DNA from: Sphingobium sp. WTD-1
Lineage (GTDB): Bacteria > Pseudomonadota > Alphaproteobacteria > Sphingomonadales > Sphingomonadaceae
Reading direction: 5' to 3'
Assembly (NCBI RefSeq): GCF_030128825.1
Contig: NZ_CP119127.1
Location: 1,364,001 to 1,428,000, forward strand
Length of the DNA: 64,000 nucleotides
Of the stretch, positions 26,553-34,638 are shown piece after piece. Position numbers and translations under genes: made by a program. Numbering within the stretch: the stretch's first letter is position 1; the number at the start of each line of letters is the position of its first letter. The notes beneath the pieces were generated by a model. The model was not told the origin of the DNA. It saw only the letters and a program-made list of their open reading frames with translations, and ran no database searches.

Positions 26553-26609
26553 TTAAGAGGTTGTCATCGCCGTGGCCGTGATCGAGATCACATATTTTCC
26601 GAGAATCAT
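26553..26609 (-). CDS. Possible 18-codon small ORF or leader/sRNA
   Basis: MILGKYVISITATAMTTS, with a strong ribosome-binding site (AGGAGGGCAGG) just before its ATG at 26609. A second weak hairpin followed by T5 and then the canonical terminator lie downstream, so a leftward transcript of about 150 bases is likely. It is divergent from the Crp/Fnr gene. It may be a small protein, a leader peptide or simply part of an sRNA. Confidence 0.35.
   Translation of the reverse strand: MILGKYVISITATAMTTS
26577..26592. promoter_or_regulatory. Crp/Fnr-type operator
   Basis: The sequence cGTGATCGAGATCACA is a near-perfect GTGA-N6-TCAC palindrome of the Crp type (consensus TGTGA-N6-TCACA). It is about 95 bases upstream of the Crp/Fnr gene whose recognition helix has the matching R-E-T-A-S-R pattern, and it lies inside the small ORF. 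Autoregulation or control of the divergent transcript is inferred. Confidence 0.55.
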
Positions 26610-26686
26610 CCTGCCCTCCTGTTCATCCTGGGCGCATCGGCTATGCCAATGCCTGGACGATCCATTTTCACCAGGGAGCGGCGGAT

Positions 26687-27340
26687 TTGCAGGTCGAGGA
26701 GCAGGTCGAGGTGTTGGCAGCGGTTTTCCGATGTGATCGGAAGGCCGCGAACGCGCTGCGTCGCGTCCTGATTCCACAGCCGGTTGCCGCTAAGCAGATA
26801 CTGGCCCGTCAGGGAGAGACATCCCATCATTGCTGGCTGATCGTCGATGGCTGCGTGGCGGTCCAGACCTTTGGTATCGACGGTCAGCGCCAGCAATTGG
26901 CAAGGCATGGGCCAGGTGAGTTTTTTGGCGCATATCCGGCGCCCACGACGCATCGGGCGGAAATTGAGGTGTTGGTCGATAGCCGTCTGCTGCGGGCGGA
27001 TGCGCAATCCTTGGCATCGCTCGTGGCGGGAGACGCCCAGATTGGCGCAGGCATGGCTTGGCTGCTGGCCCGGCAACTGGATCGCGCGCTTGATCGGATG
27101 GCGACGCGCTCCACTTATAGTGCGGCTGGGCGGGTTTATAGCGAATTGCTTGCCCTGGCGGACGGGCGCGACCATATCGTGCCCGCGCCGCAGATCACCA
27201 CCTTGGCCCTTAGTGCCAATACCACCCGCGAAACAGCGTCACGGGCGATCGCCGTGCTGATCCGGCGTGGCATTGTCAGCCGGGAGGACGGGCAGATGCA
27301 GATTCATGCGCCTCGCATGCTGGCAGACATGGTGATATAA
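26687..27340 (+). CDS. Crp/Fnr-family transcriptional regulator
   Basis: 217 residues from a TTG start with GGGAG eight bases before; no ATG is in frame upstream. The N-terminal cyclic-nucleotide-binding-like beta domain (about 25-115) includes LARQGETSHHCWLIVDGCVAVQ. The C-terminal winged HTH (about 145-210) has ALSANTTRETASRAIAVLIRRGIV, with RETASR as recognition helix, as in E. coli Crp (RETVGR). There is no cluster of Cys for an FeS site. The effector is unknown. It converges with the TPR/SLOG gene and may regulate the accessory block. Confidence 0.88.
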   Translation: MQVEEQVEVLAAVFRCDRKAANALRRVLIPQPVAAKQILARQGETSHHCWLIVDGCVAVQTFGIDGQRQQLARHGPGEFFGAYPAPTTHRAEIEVLVDSRLLRADAQSLASLVAGDAQIGAGMAWLLARQLDRALDRMATRSTYSAAGRVYSELLALADGRDHIVPAPQITTLALSANTTRETASRAIAVLIRRGIVSREDGQMQIHAPRMLADMVI

Positions 27341-27352
27341 ACAGGGGGGTCG

Positions 27353-28804
27353 TCAGTGTGATGACGAATAATAGTGACCGACCGGGCAATCGCCCTGACG
27401 AGTCATCACTTCCCCGGCGATTTCGAAACGATAGCCATCGCCCTGGAGCGCCATGGCGGCGGCCTGTGGCCAGGGCATGCAGAGGCAGCCGGCGGGCGCT
27501 GCCGGTGCCAGAAGCATAGCCAGCCACTCTTCGCTATCGATATTATCCGTCCGTGGGAGCGTTTTGTATTCCAGCGCCAGGCCATGGTCTGGCCTGGCCT
27601 TCAGCAGGGCGCAACCTTGCAGCAAGGCAGTCGCCACATCGTCGAACATCAGGAAATGCAGGCCGTTGCTGCTTTCTTGCATGGTAGGGGCAAGGCGTGT
27701 CGTGGCCACAAGCATGGCCTTGTTGACGGCCATCGCCAGCCTGTTGCCCGGCGGGGGGAGAGATTGGGTCAGGACGATGTCATGTATCGGCAGCCCTCGC
27801 GCTTGCCAGAGGCGATGGGAGGGGGCGGGCGTGTCCGATGCGCGGCCGACATGGAGGGCGATGGCTTGGGTCGCGAGGGCTTCTGCCCGACGCAGCGCTA
27901 GTCCCATGGCGATTTCGCTACCCTTGTCGATTGCGGCACCGGACAAGGTAGCGATGTTTTCGGGGGCCTCCAGGCTGTCCGCCATCTCTATCAGCCGGTC
28001 GAAGCGGGCAAGCCAATGGTTGCCGAACTGGCCAACCGATGTCTGACGGAAGATGTCGAGCGCGGTCGGCAGGACAACATGCAATTGGGCGCCCCGGGCG
28101 ATAACGCATTCGGCGATGACTATGTCGGCTCCAGCCGCCAAGGCGCCAAAGGCGGCGCCCGGCCCGATGTCGTCGAGCGCGGCCTCGATCTTGCGATGCG
28201 CTTCGGCCTCATTTTCCGGTAGGCCGATAATGCCGCTGAAATAGAGGCTAGGCGGTGGACGCAGGGGATCAAGGATCGCGGTGGGGCGTCCCTGTCTCGT
28301 CAGGATTTGATGAAATTGACGCAAGGTTGCAGCATGATCTTCCCACGCTTCGGGCGCGGCTGCCATCGCTTGGCGCAAGGCGGTCTGGCTGGCCGCCTCC
28401 TCTCCGAGCAGCAGATGGGCTTCGGCCGCCGTGGCGGCCAGCCAGTAGCGCGTTTCCTGTTCATGGTCGCCGCTGTCGAGCAGCGCCAGCACCTTGCGCG
28501 CGAGGTCGGCCGCCGCCGCCGACTGATCGTTGAGAAAGGCGAGGGTGGCAGCATTGATTAGCGGATAGGTCGCGCGGCAACCGCCCGCAGCCTGGAGATA
28601 GGCCTGCTGTGCCTCGTCTAGCAATGTCGTGCGCTCCGCGCCTTCGCTGCGCAGCGCTTGATCCTTTAGCAGCCGACCCTTCAGGGTCAGGGCTTCGGTG
28701 TCGTTCGATTGCAGCAAACCGGCCGTGCCGAACATCGCCCAGGCACGGACGGTATCGCCGCTGCGTGCGACCCTACGGATCTGCGCGAGGATCGGAAGGA
28801 TCAT
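27353..28804 (-). CDS. TPR / SLOG-like / degenerate class III cyclase protein
   Basis: 483 residues, no signal or membrane segment. Residues 1-175 are helical and TPR-like (LLDEAQQAYLQAAGG, EAHLLLGEEAASQTALRQAM). Residues 186-345 resemble the SLOG-like (TRAF-binding/DUF4071-type) domain: SLYFSGIIGLPE, FGALAAGADIVIAECVIARGAQLHVVLP, then W-ARF and a second half (IAMGLALRRAEALATQAIALHVG). Residues 351-483 look like a class III nucleotidyl cyclase that lost its catalytic residues: SSNGLHFLMFDD where GDG is expected, and a family-like end EIAGEVMTRQGDCPVGHYY. Domain reading is from memory of related proteins. It is the last gene of the leftward TIR set. Confidence 0.6.
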   Translation of the reverse strand: MILPILAQIRRVARSGDTVRAWAMFGTAGLLQSNDTEALTLKGRLLKDQALRSEGAERTTLLDEAQQAYLQAAGGCRATYPLINAATLAFLNDQSAAAADLARKVLALLDSGDHEQETRYWLAATAAEAHLLLGEEAASQTALRQAMAAAPEAWEDHAATLRQFHQILTRQGRPTAILDPLRPPPSLYFSGIIGLPENEAEAHRKIEAALDDIGPGAAFGALAAGADIVIAECVIARGAQLHVVLPTALDIFRQTSVGQFGNHWLARFDRLIEMADSLEAPENIATLSGAAIDKGSEIAMGLALRRAEALATQAIALHVGRASDTPAPSHRLWQARGLPIHDIVLTQSLPPPGNRLAMAVNKAMLVATTRLAPTMQESSNGLHFLMFDDVATALLQGCALLKARPDHGLALEYKTLPRTDNIDSEEWLAMLLAPAAPAGCLCMPWPQAAAMALQGDGYRFEIAGEVMTRQGDCPVGHYYSSSH

Positions 28805-28828
28805 AATGTTACCACCCTGTTCCTGGAA

Positions 28829-29311
28829 TCAATCGTCCTTGGGTGGCGGATTTTTGATGTCGGGATCGATCGACAACGGAATCCATTTCGGCTCGGTGGC
28901 ACTGGGGTTTTGCAGCAGGTCGATATTGATGTTGAAGCCGTGCCGCGTGCCATATTTGCCGCCCTGGTTGTAGCGTGCCTGGAACCGGACGGTCTTGTAG
29001 CGGTCCTGTTCGGCGCGATAATCATCGTAGGTCAAGCCGCCGTAAAAGGAAGACAGTGGTTCTTCGGTCGTGATGGCGTCATAATTTTTCGAGAAGAAGA
29101 GCTGTTCGCCGATCAGTTTGATCTCCACGATAGAATTTTGGGAGATGGCGATATAGTCGTGATCGGTCACGCCGGGTTGTTCATAGCGCAACGATATCCA
29201 GCCGTCCTTCGCCTCCAGCACCACATTGAACTTAAGTAGCGTGGCTGTGTCATCGAGTTCGACGTCAATCAACGGCGCCAGGCCATATTGGGTATAATTC
29301 AACGTCGACAT
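28829..29311 (-). CDS. Uncharacterised 160-residue protein between TIR and SLOG genes
   Basis: I do not recognise this protein. It is likely beta-rich and soluble, with many aromatic and acidic residues (ISLRYEQPGVTDHDYIAISQNSIVEIKLIGEQLFF, FQARYNQGGKYGTRHGFNINIDLLQN) and a Pro/Lys/Asp tail. No signal, Cys pairs or known motif. Its DNA is clearly more AT-rich than the neighbours by eye, which suggests separate acquisition. It begins two bases after the TIR gene stop, so it is almost certainly co-translated with it. Confidence 0.75.
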   Translation of the reverse strand: MSTLNYTQYGLAPLIDVELDDTATLLKFNVVLEAKDGWISLRYEQPGVTDHDYIAISQNSIVEIKLIGEQLFFSKNYDAITTEEPLSSFYGGLTYDDYRAEQDRYKTVRFQARYNQGGKYGTRHGFNINIDLLQNPSATEPKWIPLSIDPDIKNPPPKDD

Positions 29312-29313
29312 CG

Positions 29314-30909
29314 TTACTTGCTCCCCTTCGTCAATGGTTTGGCCAGTTTGTTCTGCCAGACGCGCCAGTCCCTGTTTGCCGGATCACGTGCGACCAGTTG
29401 GGCAACGTCGGCCTGGGCCTCGGCCCGCAATGCCCGGGCGCGATCCGTCGCGCCCAGATTGTAAAGCAAGTTGGACATGGAGTAACGCGCCAGCATCCAG
29501 TCCTGCAAATGGCCCGCATTCTTTGGATCGCGCCGAAGCAGTGATCGGAGGATCGCGGCCTGTTTCTCACGCTGATCCAATGCCGCGCGGTCGGCGCCCT
29601 GCATCCGCAAGGCGTCCGCCATCCAGGCATGGCGGTTGGCCAGATCGGCGGCGATGTTGGCATCGTCGGGGGCCAGTTGCCGGACCCGCATCATGGTATC
29701 GAGTGCCCCCTGACAGCTTTGCAAAGCCCGATCGCGCGCTTTTTGTGCCAGGGCGATGGTGCAGATATTGCCTTGGGCGTAACCGAGTTCCTGCCAGTAA
29801 GCGCGGTTGCCCGGCCGCAGTTGTACCATTCGTTCGGCGAGGGTCTGATAGGAACGGAAGCGTGACAGCGCGGCGTCGTTCCGGTCGCGCATGAAGTCTA
29901 CATAGCCTAGCCAGAATTCGCTCTGGGCATGAGCGAATAGTCGTTTCGGGTCATTCGGCGCGGCCGACAACAGGGTCTCGGTGACGCGATAGGCTTCGCG
30001 AAACTGGGCAATGGCTGCTGCTGTATCGCCGCGTTTGAAATCATCCTCGCCCATCGCCTGGAGGATACGGGTCCGCCGTTCCAGCGAATCGGTCGGCAAT
30101 GCCTGCAGGTCAGGCTGGTCGGCATAATAAGCGAGCGCGCGCTTGTTCACCGTCTGCAGAACGTCGAGCCTGCCAACGCCCTCCAGTTTTTCCCGCAGAT
30201 CGGTCAGCATGAATTCGATCAGTCCCTCTGCCTGCTGGCGCTGGCTTTCTGCCTCGCTCCTCGCCCGCGCGACGAAGACCAGCATCGCTGCCATCAATAG
30301 GGTAAGAAAAAGCGCAACAAATGTGACGGCGATCACGCGCCGCAACTGACGCTGGGCGTCGCGCTGGATGATCTGGTCGAGCGGCACGCCTGTCAGGCCG
30401 GCGACGATCTTCAGCCGCGCCAGTTTCGGCCCGTCACTGTCGGTGCGAAAATCGGCGGCGATCGGTTCATGTTCGACGCCATTGGCATCGCGGGAGATCA
30501 GGGCGGTAGGAAAGCTGTCGGCTGGTTCGCCTTCGATCAGCGCCGCAATGATTGGCCGATCGGGATGGAGTTCGCGAAACAGTGCGATCTCGGCATTGAC
30601 CCAGCGGGATGCTTTGGCAGCCGGGGAGCAGAGTACCAGCAATGCCTCCGACTGGAACAGGGCCATCCGCACCTGCTCGTCAAGGCTGGAGGCGGCTGGT
30701 AGTTCGGCACGATCGCGAAAGATGGGCGACAGACGGCGGGGGACGGCAGCCCCTCCGGTCAGGGTGCCGACCAATCGCTTCGGTATCCGATAGGTTTCCA
30801 GCCAATGATGCAATTTCCCGGCCGCATGCTCATTGGCATGGCTGTAGCTCAGAAAGGCGCGATAATGCTGCGTGCTGCCTGCGGCAATCGCGTCCTTGCC
30901 CTCGATCAT
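29314..30909 (-). CDS. Membrane-anchored TIR domain protein with TPR tail
   Basis: 531 residues from ATG 30909; the frame is open to 31038 without a better start. The TIR domain (about 16-130) has YRAFLSYSHANE, IFRDRAELPA, and LLVLCSPAAKASRWVNAEI with Glu107 at the catalytic position of NAD-cleaving TIR proteins. A transmembrane helix lies at about 192-214, then a linker (LIEFMLTDLREKLEGVGRLDVLQ) and TPR-like helices to the end. The TIR part should face the cytoplasm and the TPR part the periplasm, if one helix is correct. Similar TIR-TM-TPR proteins occur in many alphaproteobacteria; role in defence or signalling is inferred. Confidence 0.88.
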   Translation of the reverse strand: MIEGKDAIAAGSTQHYRAFLSYSHANEHAAGKLHHWLETYRIPKRLVGTLTGGAAVPRRLSPIFRDRAELPAASSLDEQVRMALFQSEALLVLCSPAAKASRWVNAEIALFRELHPDRPIIAALIEGEPADSFPTALISRDANGVEHEPIAADFRTDSDGPKLARLKIVAGLTGVPLDQIIQRDAQRQLRRVIAVTFVALFLTLLMAAMLVFVARARSEAESQRQQAEGLIEFMLTDLREKLEGVGRLDVLQTVNKRALAYYADQPDLQALPTDSLERRTRILQAMGEDDFKRGDTAAAIAQFREAYRVTETLLSAAPNDPKRLFAHAQSEFWLGYVDFMRDRNDAALSRFRSYQTLAERMVQLRPGNRAYWQELGYAQGNICTIALAQKARDRALQSCQGALDTMMRVRQLAPDDANIAADLANRHAWMADALRMQGADRAALDQREKQAAILRSLLRRDPKNAGHLQDWMLARYSMSNLLYNLGATDRARALRAEAQADVAQLVARDPANRDWRVWQNKLAKPLTKGSK

Positions 30910-31132
30910 GTGCGTCCCGCACTCACTATAACATTCCTCCTCTGGCGATACCCTGTCAGGCATTGGCCATGCCGTGGGCAGGTCTGCCAGAAAAACATGA
31001 ATCATCAAGGGGAAGCATCCGATTCTTCGTGGGAACAAGCCTCTGTCTCACCCATTCGGATCGTCTTGGTGCGTACCCAAAACAGGCCCTTCGACAACAC
31101 CATGCCGTTGCCAATAAGGCGGGCGACAGATT

Positions 31133-32569
31133 TTAACGGGTAACGAAACCGGGCCTGCGCTGTCCCAGGATGATGTGGGCCAGAAGGGCGGCGTTCCGGT
31201 TGAAATGATGGTCGCCGGGCACCAGGAATTGATCTGCGTGATTGCGGGGAATGGCAGGGCAGGCGCTGTCCGTTTCTGTCTGGCCGCGTATGCATCGCAA
31301 AGGGATGCCGTTGATGTGCAGGATGGCCGGTACCGTCGGCAGTGCCTTGTCCGATGCGATGTCCAGCCAGGATGACAGGTGGAATTGAAAGTCGGCGCTG
31401 GCGCTGAGGCCCAGCAGCGAGACGCTGGCGATCCGGCTGCGCGTCTGCGCATCTAGTGTGCCGATCATGTGCGGCAGCACGTCTGCGCCGAAACTATATC
31501 CGATCAGCAGCACGCGCTTCTTGTGCCAGCGCTCGCCAAAGCCCTGGATCAACTGCGCCAGGTCATGCCCGGCACCTTGGGGCGTGCGGGCCGTCCAGAA
31601 ATAGGAGAGGCTGTCGACGCCCACGACCGGAATGCCGGCGGCGGCGATCTGGGCCGCGATGTCTCGATCGATGCCGACCCAGCCACCATCGCCGGAATAG
31701 GCGATGGCCATCAGGTCTTGCGGTCCATGACCCGTTGCCGGGACCAGGGTCAGCGGCATGTCGGGCAGCGGGATCTGGCCGGGCGGTGGGGATGGCGCTG
31801 GGGTTGGCAGGAGAGAGAGGGTGGCGTTGCTCAATTGGTTGCGCAACTGGACCATGCCGTCTCGTGCATTGCTGGAACGGGGCAATTGGATAAGGCGCGC
31901 GCCGGGGACGGAAGAGGCGAAGCGCAGCAGGGGTTTGGGCGCGATTCTGCTGACGCCGGCTTGCTGCAATATGATCCACGCAACGCGGTTGCGCGGGTTG
32001 GGGGCGAAGCGCCATCCCGATTGAGGTTTTGCAACATGCCCGGTCGCGAAGCCGGGCGCCGCGCACCAGGGCTTGTGACCAGCGACGCTCGCCGTCGGGT
32101 TGACCGATATCACGCCCTGATAGCTGGCGTCGGGCCATTGGGCGAGCGCGCCAAAGGCCAAAGTCGCGCCAGCGCCATAGCCGATGAGTATGGGTTGCCG
32201 ATAGCGCACGACGCCTGCGCGATGCTGGATGTCTCGTGCCAGGGCAATCAGCGCATAATTGGGATTGATGCATTTGCCCGGCGCCTTTTCCAGGCCATGG
32301 ATCAAGGCCGGTGCCGACGCGCCCGCTACCAGCAGGCCGTGATCGGCAAGGCCCCGTGCCAGTTCCGTCTCATCCTGGCTCCAGCCATCATGGTCGGACA
32401 ATAGCAGGGCGATGCCCCGAGGATCGCTGACGGGACGGTACAGATGAATCTGGCCGAAGGGGGCAAAACCATAGCTATTGTCACGCCCATCGAGCGCTTC
32501 GCCATGGCTGCTGCTTGGTAATAAAAACAACAGGATGATCGAGGCGATAATCTGGCGGATGTGCCTCAT
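31133..32569 (-). CDS. AcvB/VirJ-family alpha/beta hydrolase
   Basis: 478 residues from ATG 32569 (GGGGA site upstream), with signal peptide IRQIIASIILLFLLPSSSHG. It consists of two tandem alpha/beta-hydrolase-like halves; the second has LLIGYSFGADVLPHM with the serine nucleophile and D-H residues near the end (LVPGDHHFNR), as in AcvB/VirJ. In Agrobacterium AcvB is a periplasmic lysyl-phosphatidylglycerol hydrolase. Usually a lysyl-PG synthase lies next to it; none is here. It is upstream of the TIR gene on the same strand, with a 220-base gap. Confidence 0.88.
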   Translation of the reverse strand: MRHIRQIIASIILLFLLPSSSHGEALDGRDNSYGFAPFGQIHLYRPVSDPRGIALLLSDHDGWSQDETELARGLADHGLLVAGASAPALIHGLEKAPGKCINPNYALIALARDIQHRAGVVRYRQPILIGYGAGATLAFGALAQWPDASYQGVISVNPTASVAGHKPWCAAPGFATGHVAKPQSGWRFAPNPRNRVAWIILQQAGVSRIAPKPLLRFASSVPGARLIQLPRSSNARDGMVQLRNQLSNATLSLLPTPAPSPPPGQIPLPDMPLTLVPATGHGPQDLMAIAYSGDGGWVGIDRDIAAQIAAAGIPVVGVDSLSYFWTARTPQGAGHDLAQLIQGFGERWHKKRVLLIGYSFGADVLPHMIGTLDAQTRSRIASVSLLGLSASADFQFHLSSWLDIASDKALPTVPAILHINGIPLRCIRGQTETDSACPAIPRNHADQFLVPGDHHFNRNAALLAHIILGQRRPGFVTR

Positions 32570-32666
32570 GATTTTCCCCTGCTTGATGCCCGTTGCCATC
32601 TTGATATCGCTATCCCGCTCGCTGCCGACTCCGCAAGGAGAGCCAATTCTCCTCTCGTCTGAACAT

Positions 32667-32702
32667 TTCTAAAAAATAGAACATTTCAGATTATTTTATA
32701 CG
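32667..32702 (+). promoter_or_regulatory. LysR-type box, copy C (upstream of YcaC-like gene)
   Basis: TTCTA-N7-GAAC (TTC-N9-GAA) followed by nine bases and TATTTTATACG. Same spacing as the boxes at 36599, 41056 and 41915. GAACATTTC also occurs twice nearby, 18 bases apart. It lies about 90 bases before the start of the operon at 32789. Confidence 0.65.
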
Positions 32703-32788
32703 CCTGTTTCGCAAAGATGCTTCGCCATAGACCTGTTTTCAGCCCAGACGCACCGGGCGCCACAGAGTTTCAGGAAGGAGTTTCTCTC

Positions 32789-33448
32789 ATGTCGATCACC
32801 GCAACCCCGACCCCCGCCAAGGCCCTGCTGAGCCCCAGCAACCACGCCCTGGTCCTTATCGATTTCCAGTCGCAGATGGCCTTCGCTACCAAGTCGATCG
32901 CGCCCGAATTGCTGCGCAACAATGCCGCGCTGGTTGCCAACAGCGCCGCCGGTTTCAAGGTTCCCACCATCCTCACCACCGTTGCCGAAAAGAGCTTCTC
33001 CGGCCCGATGTTCAGTGAAATTACCGAAGCCTTCGACAATCAGCCGATGCTCGACCGCACCTCGATGAACACCTGGGCAGATGCAGCCGTGATCGAGGAA
33101 GTGAACCGCATCGGCAAGGATCGCCTGGTGTTTGCCGGCCTGTGGACCAGCGTCTGCATCGTCGGCCCGGTCCTCTCGGCGATCGAACAGGGGTTCGAAG
33201 TCTATGTTATCACCGACGCGAGCGGCGACATCAGCGAGGAAGCGCATGAGCGCGCCGTCGAGCGGATGATCCAGGCCGGCGCCAAGCCCGTCACCGCGCT
33301 GCAATATCTGCTGGAACTGCAGCGCGATTGGGCACGCACCGAAACCTACGACATGACCACCGGCATCGCCCGCAAATGGGGTGGCGCCTATGGCCTGGGC
33401 ATCACCTACGCCAAGGCCATGTTCAACGCCTCCGAGGGCGCTCACTAA
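32789..33448 (+). CDS. YcaC-like isochorismatase-family cysteine hydrolase
   Basis: 219 residues from ATG 32789 with AGGAAGGAG upstream. Catalytic residues seen are Asp25 in LVLIDFQSQM and Cys123 in FAGLWTSVCIVGPV, in the alpha/beta fold of cysteine hydrolases. It matches the YcaC group, whose substrate is not established. First gene of a unit with the alpha/beta hydrolase, XapX and amidohydrolase. Confidence 0.9.
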   Translation: MSITATPTPAKALLSPSNHALVLIDFQSQMAFATKSIAPELLRNNAALVANSAAGFKVPTILTTVAEKSFSGPMFSEITEAFDNQPMLDRTSMNTWADAAVIEEVNRIGKDRLVFAGLWTSVCIVGPVLSAIEQGFEVYVITDASGDISEEAHERAVERMIQAGAKPVTALQYLLELQRDWARTETYDMTTGIARKWGGAYGLGITYAKAMFNASEGAH

Positions 33449-33526
33449 ATCCTCCTTTGGCCGGGCGTCCCTCTCCCTCCGCCCGGCCATCCTCCTCCCC
33501 CGATATTCTCTCCGAAAGGATTTCCC

Positions 33527-34366
33527 ATGACCAACTTCGTCACCACCAAGGACGGCGTCCAGATTTTCTACAAGGATTGGGGCAGCAAGGATGCCCAGCC
33601 GATCATGTTCCATCATGGCTGGCCGCTCTCGTCGGACGACTGGGACGCGCAGATGCTGTTCTTCCTTTCGAAGGGCTATCGCGTCATCGCCCATGATCGT
33701 CGCGGTCATGGCCGCTCCGCCCAGGTCGATTTCGGTCATGATATGGATCACTACGCTGCCGACGCAGCTGCCGTCGCCGAACATCTCGATCTCCGTAACG
33801 CCATTCATATCGGCCATTCGACCGGCGGCGGCGAAGTCGCGGCCTATGTCGCCCGTCATGGCCTGCCGCAGGGTCGCGTCGCCAAGGCGGTGCTGGTCAG
33901 CGCGGTGCCGCCGATCATGCTGAAGACCGATCGCTATCCGGGTGGCCTGCCGATCGAGGTGTTCGACGGTCTGCGCGCCGGCCTGGCTGCCAATCGCGCG
34001 CAATTCTTCCATGATGTCGCGGCCGGACCCTTCTATGGCTATAACCGCGAAGGGGCTGATGTGAAGCCGGCGGTGATCGACAATTGGTGGCGCCAGGGCA
34101 TGATGGGCAGCGCGCTCGCCCATTATGAGGGGATCAAGGCCTTCTCGGAAACCGACCAGACCGACGATCTTGCCGCGATCACTGTGCCGACTCTGGTTCT
34201 GCATGGCGACGATGATCAGGTCGTGCCCTACAAGAATGCCGGCGTCCTTCAGGCTGAAATCCTGCCGGACGCGACGCTCAAAATCTATGAAGGCTATTCG
34301 CATGGCATGCTGACGGTGAATGCCGATGTGCTGAACGCGGACATCCTCGCCTTCATCCAAGCCTGA
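33527..34366 (+). CDS. Alpha/beta hydrolase, non-haem chloroperoxidase type
   Basis: 279 residues. Ser98 is in the nucleophile elbow IGHSTGGGEV, Asp is in LHGDDDQVVP and His in GYSHGML. The oxyanion segment FHHGWPLSSDDWD is typical of cofactor-free haloperoxidases and esterases. It lies 78 bases after the cysteine hydrolase with its own site (GAAAGGA). Peroxidase activity may be a side reaction of an esterase fold. Confidence 0.92.
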   Translation: MTNFVTTKDGVQIFYKDWGSKDAQPIMFHHGWPLSSDDWDAQMLFFLSKGYRVIAHDRRGHGRSAQVDFGHDMDHYAADAAAVAEHLDLRNAIHIGHSTGGGEVAAYVARHGLPQGRVAKAVLVSAVPPIMLKTDRYPGGLPIEVFDGLRAGLAANRAQFFHDVAAGPFYGYNREGADVKPAVIDNWWRQGMMGSALAHYEGIKAFSETDQTDDLAAITVPTLVLHGDDDQVVPYKNAGVLQAEILPDATLKIYEGYSHGMLTVNADVLNADILAFIQA

Positions 34367-34389
34367 TCGAAACAGGGGAGAACGGACCC

Positions 34390-34638
34390 ATGAAAGCCTA
34401 TCTTCTCTCGCTGGGCGCCGGGTTGCTGGTCGGCATCGTCTACAGCCTGCTGGGTGTCCGTTCTCCCGCACCCCCGGTCATCGCCCTGATCGGGCTGGCC
34501 GGGATACTGGTCGGGGAACAGGTCGTGCCGGTCGCCAAGCGGCTGCTTGATCGCAAGGAACTGGCCGCCTTCGTCACCACCGACTGCGCCCATCACATAC
34601 TCGGGCCATTGCCGACAAACCGGAAACAGGACGCATGA
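34390..34638 (+). CDS. XapX-domain (DUF1427) small membrane protein
   Basis: 82 residues with two hydrophobic segments (YLLSLGAGLLVGIVYSLLGV, PPVIALIGLAGILVGEQVVP), the DUF1427/XapX pattern, ending in a soluble tail. The function is unknown, but the family is often found beside isochorismatase-like hydrolases and YtcJ-type amidohydrolases, as here. Its stop overlaps the next start (ATGA). Confidence 0.88.
   Translation: MKAYLLSLGAGLLVGIVYSLLGVRSPAPPVIALIGLAGILVGEQVVPVAKRLLDRKELAAFVTTDCAHHILGPLPTNRKQDA

Noticed and set aside
26311..26556. 81-codon frame downstream of tRNA-Phe
   Set aside because: Cys/Arg/Pro-rich, runs across a terminator, and no ribosome-binding site is seen.
26687..32569. 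Type VI secretion remnant
   Set aside because: No Tss, Hcp, VgrG or ClpV-like gene is present; a Crp-type regulator and hydrolase alone do not support it.
26044..32700. Integrative element at tRNA-Phe with att sites
   Set aside because: No integrase and no second copy of the tRNA 3' end was found by eye up to 32.7 kb. The block may still be acquired, but not as a recognisable integrative element.
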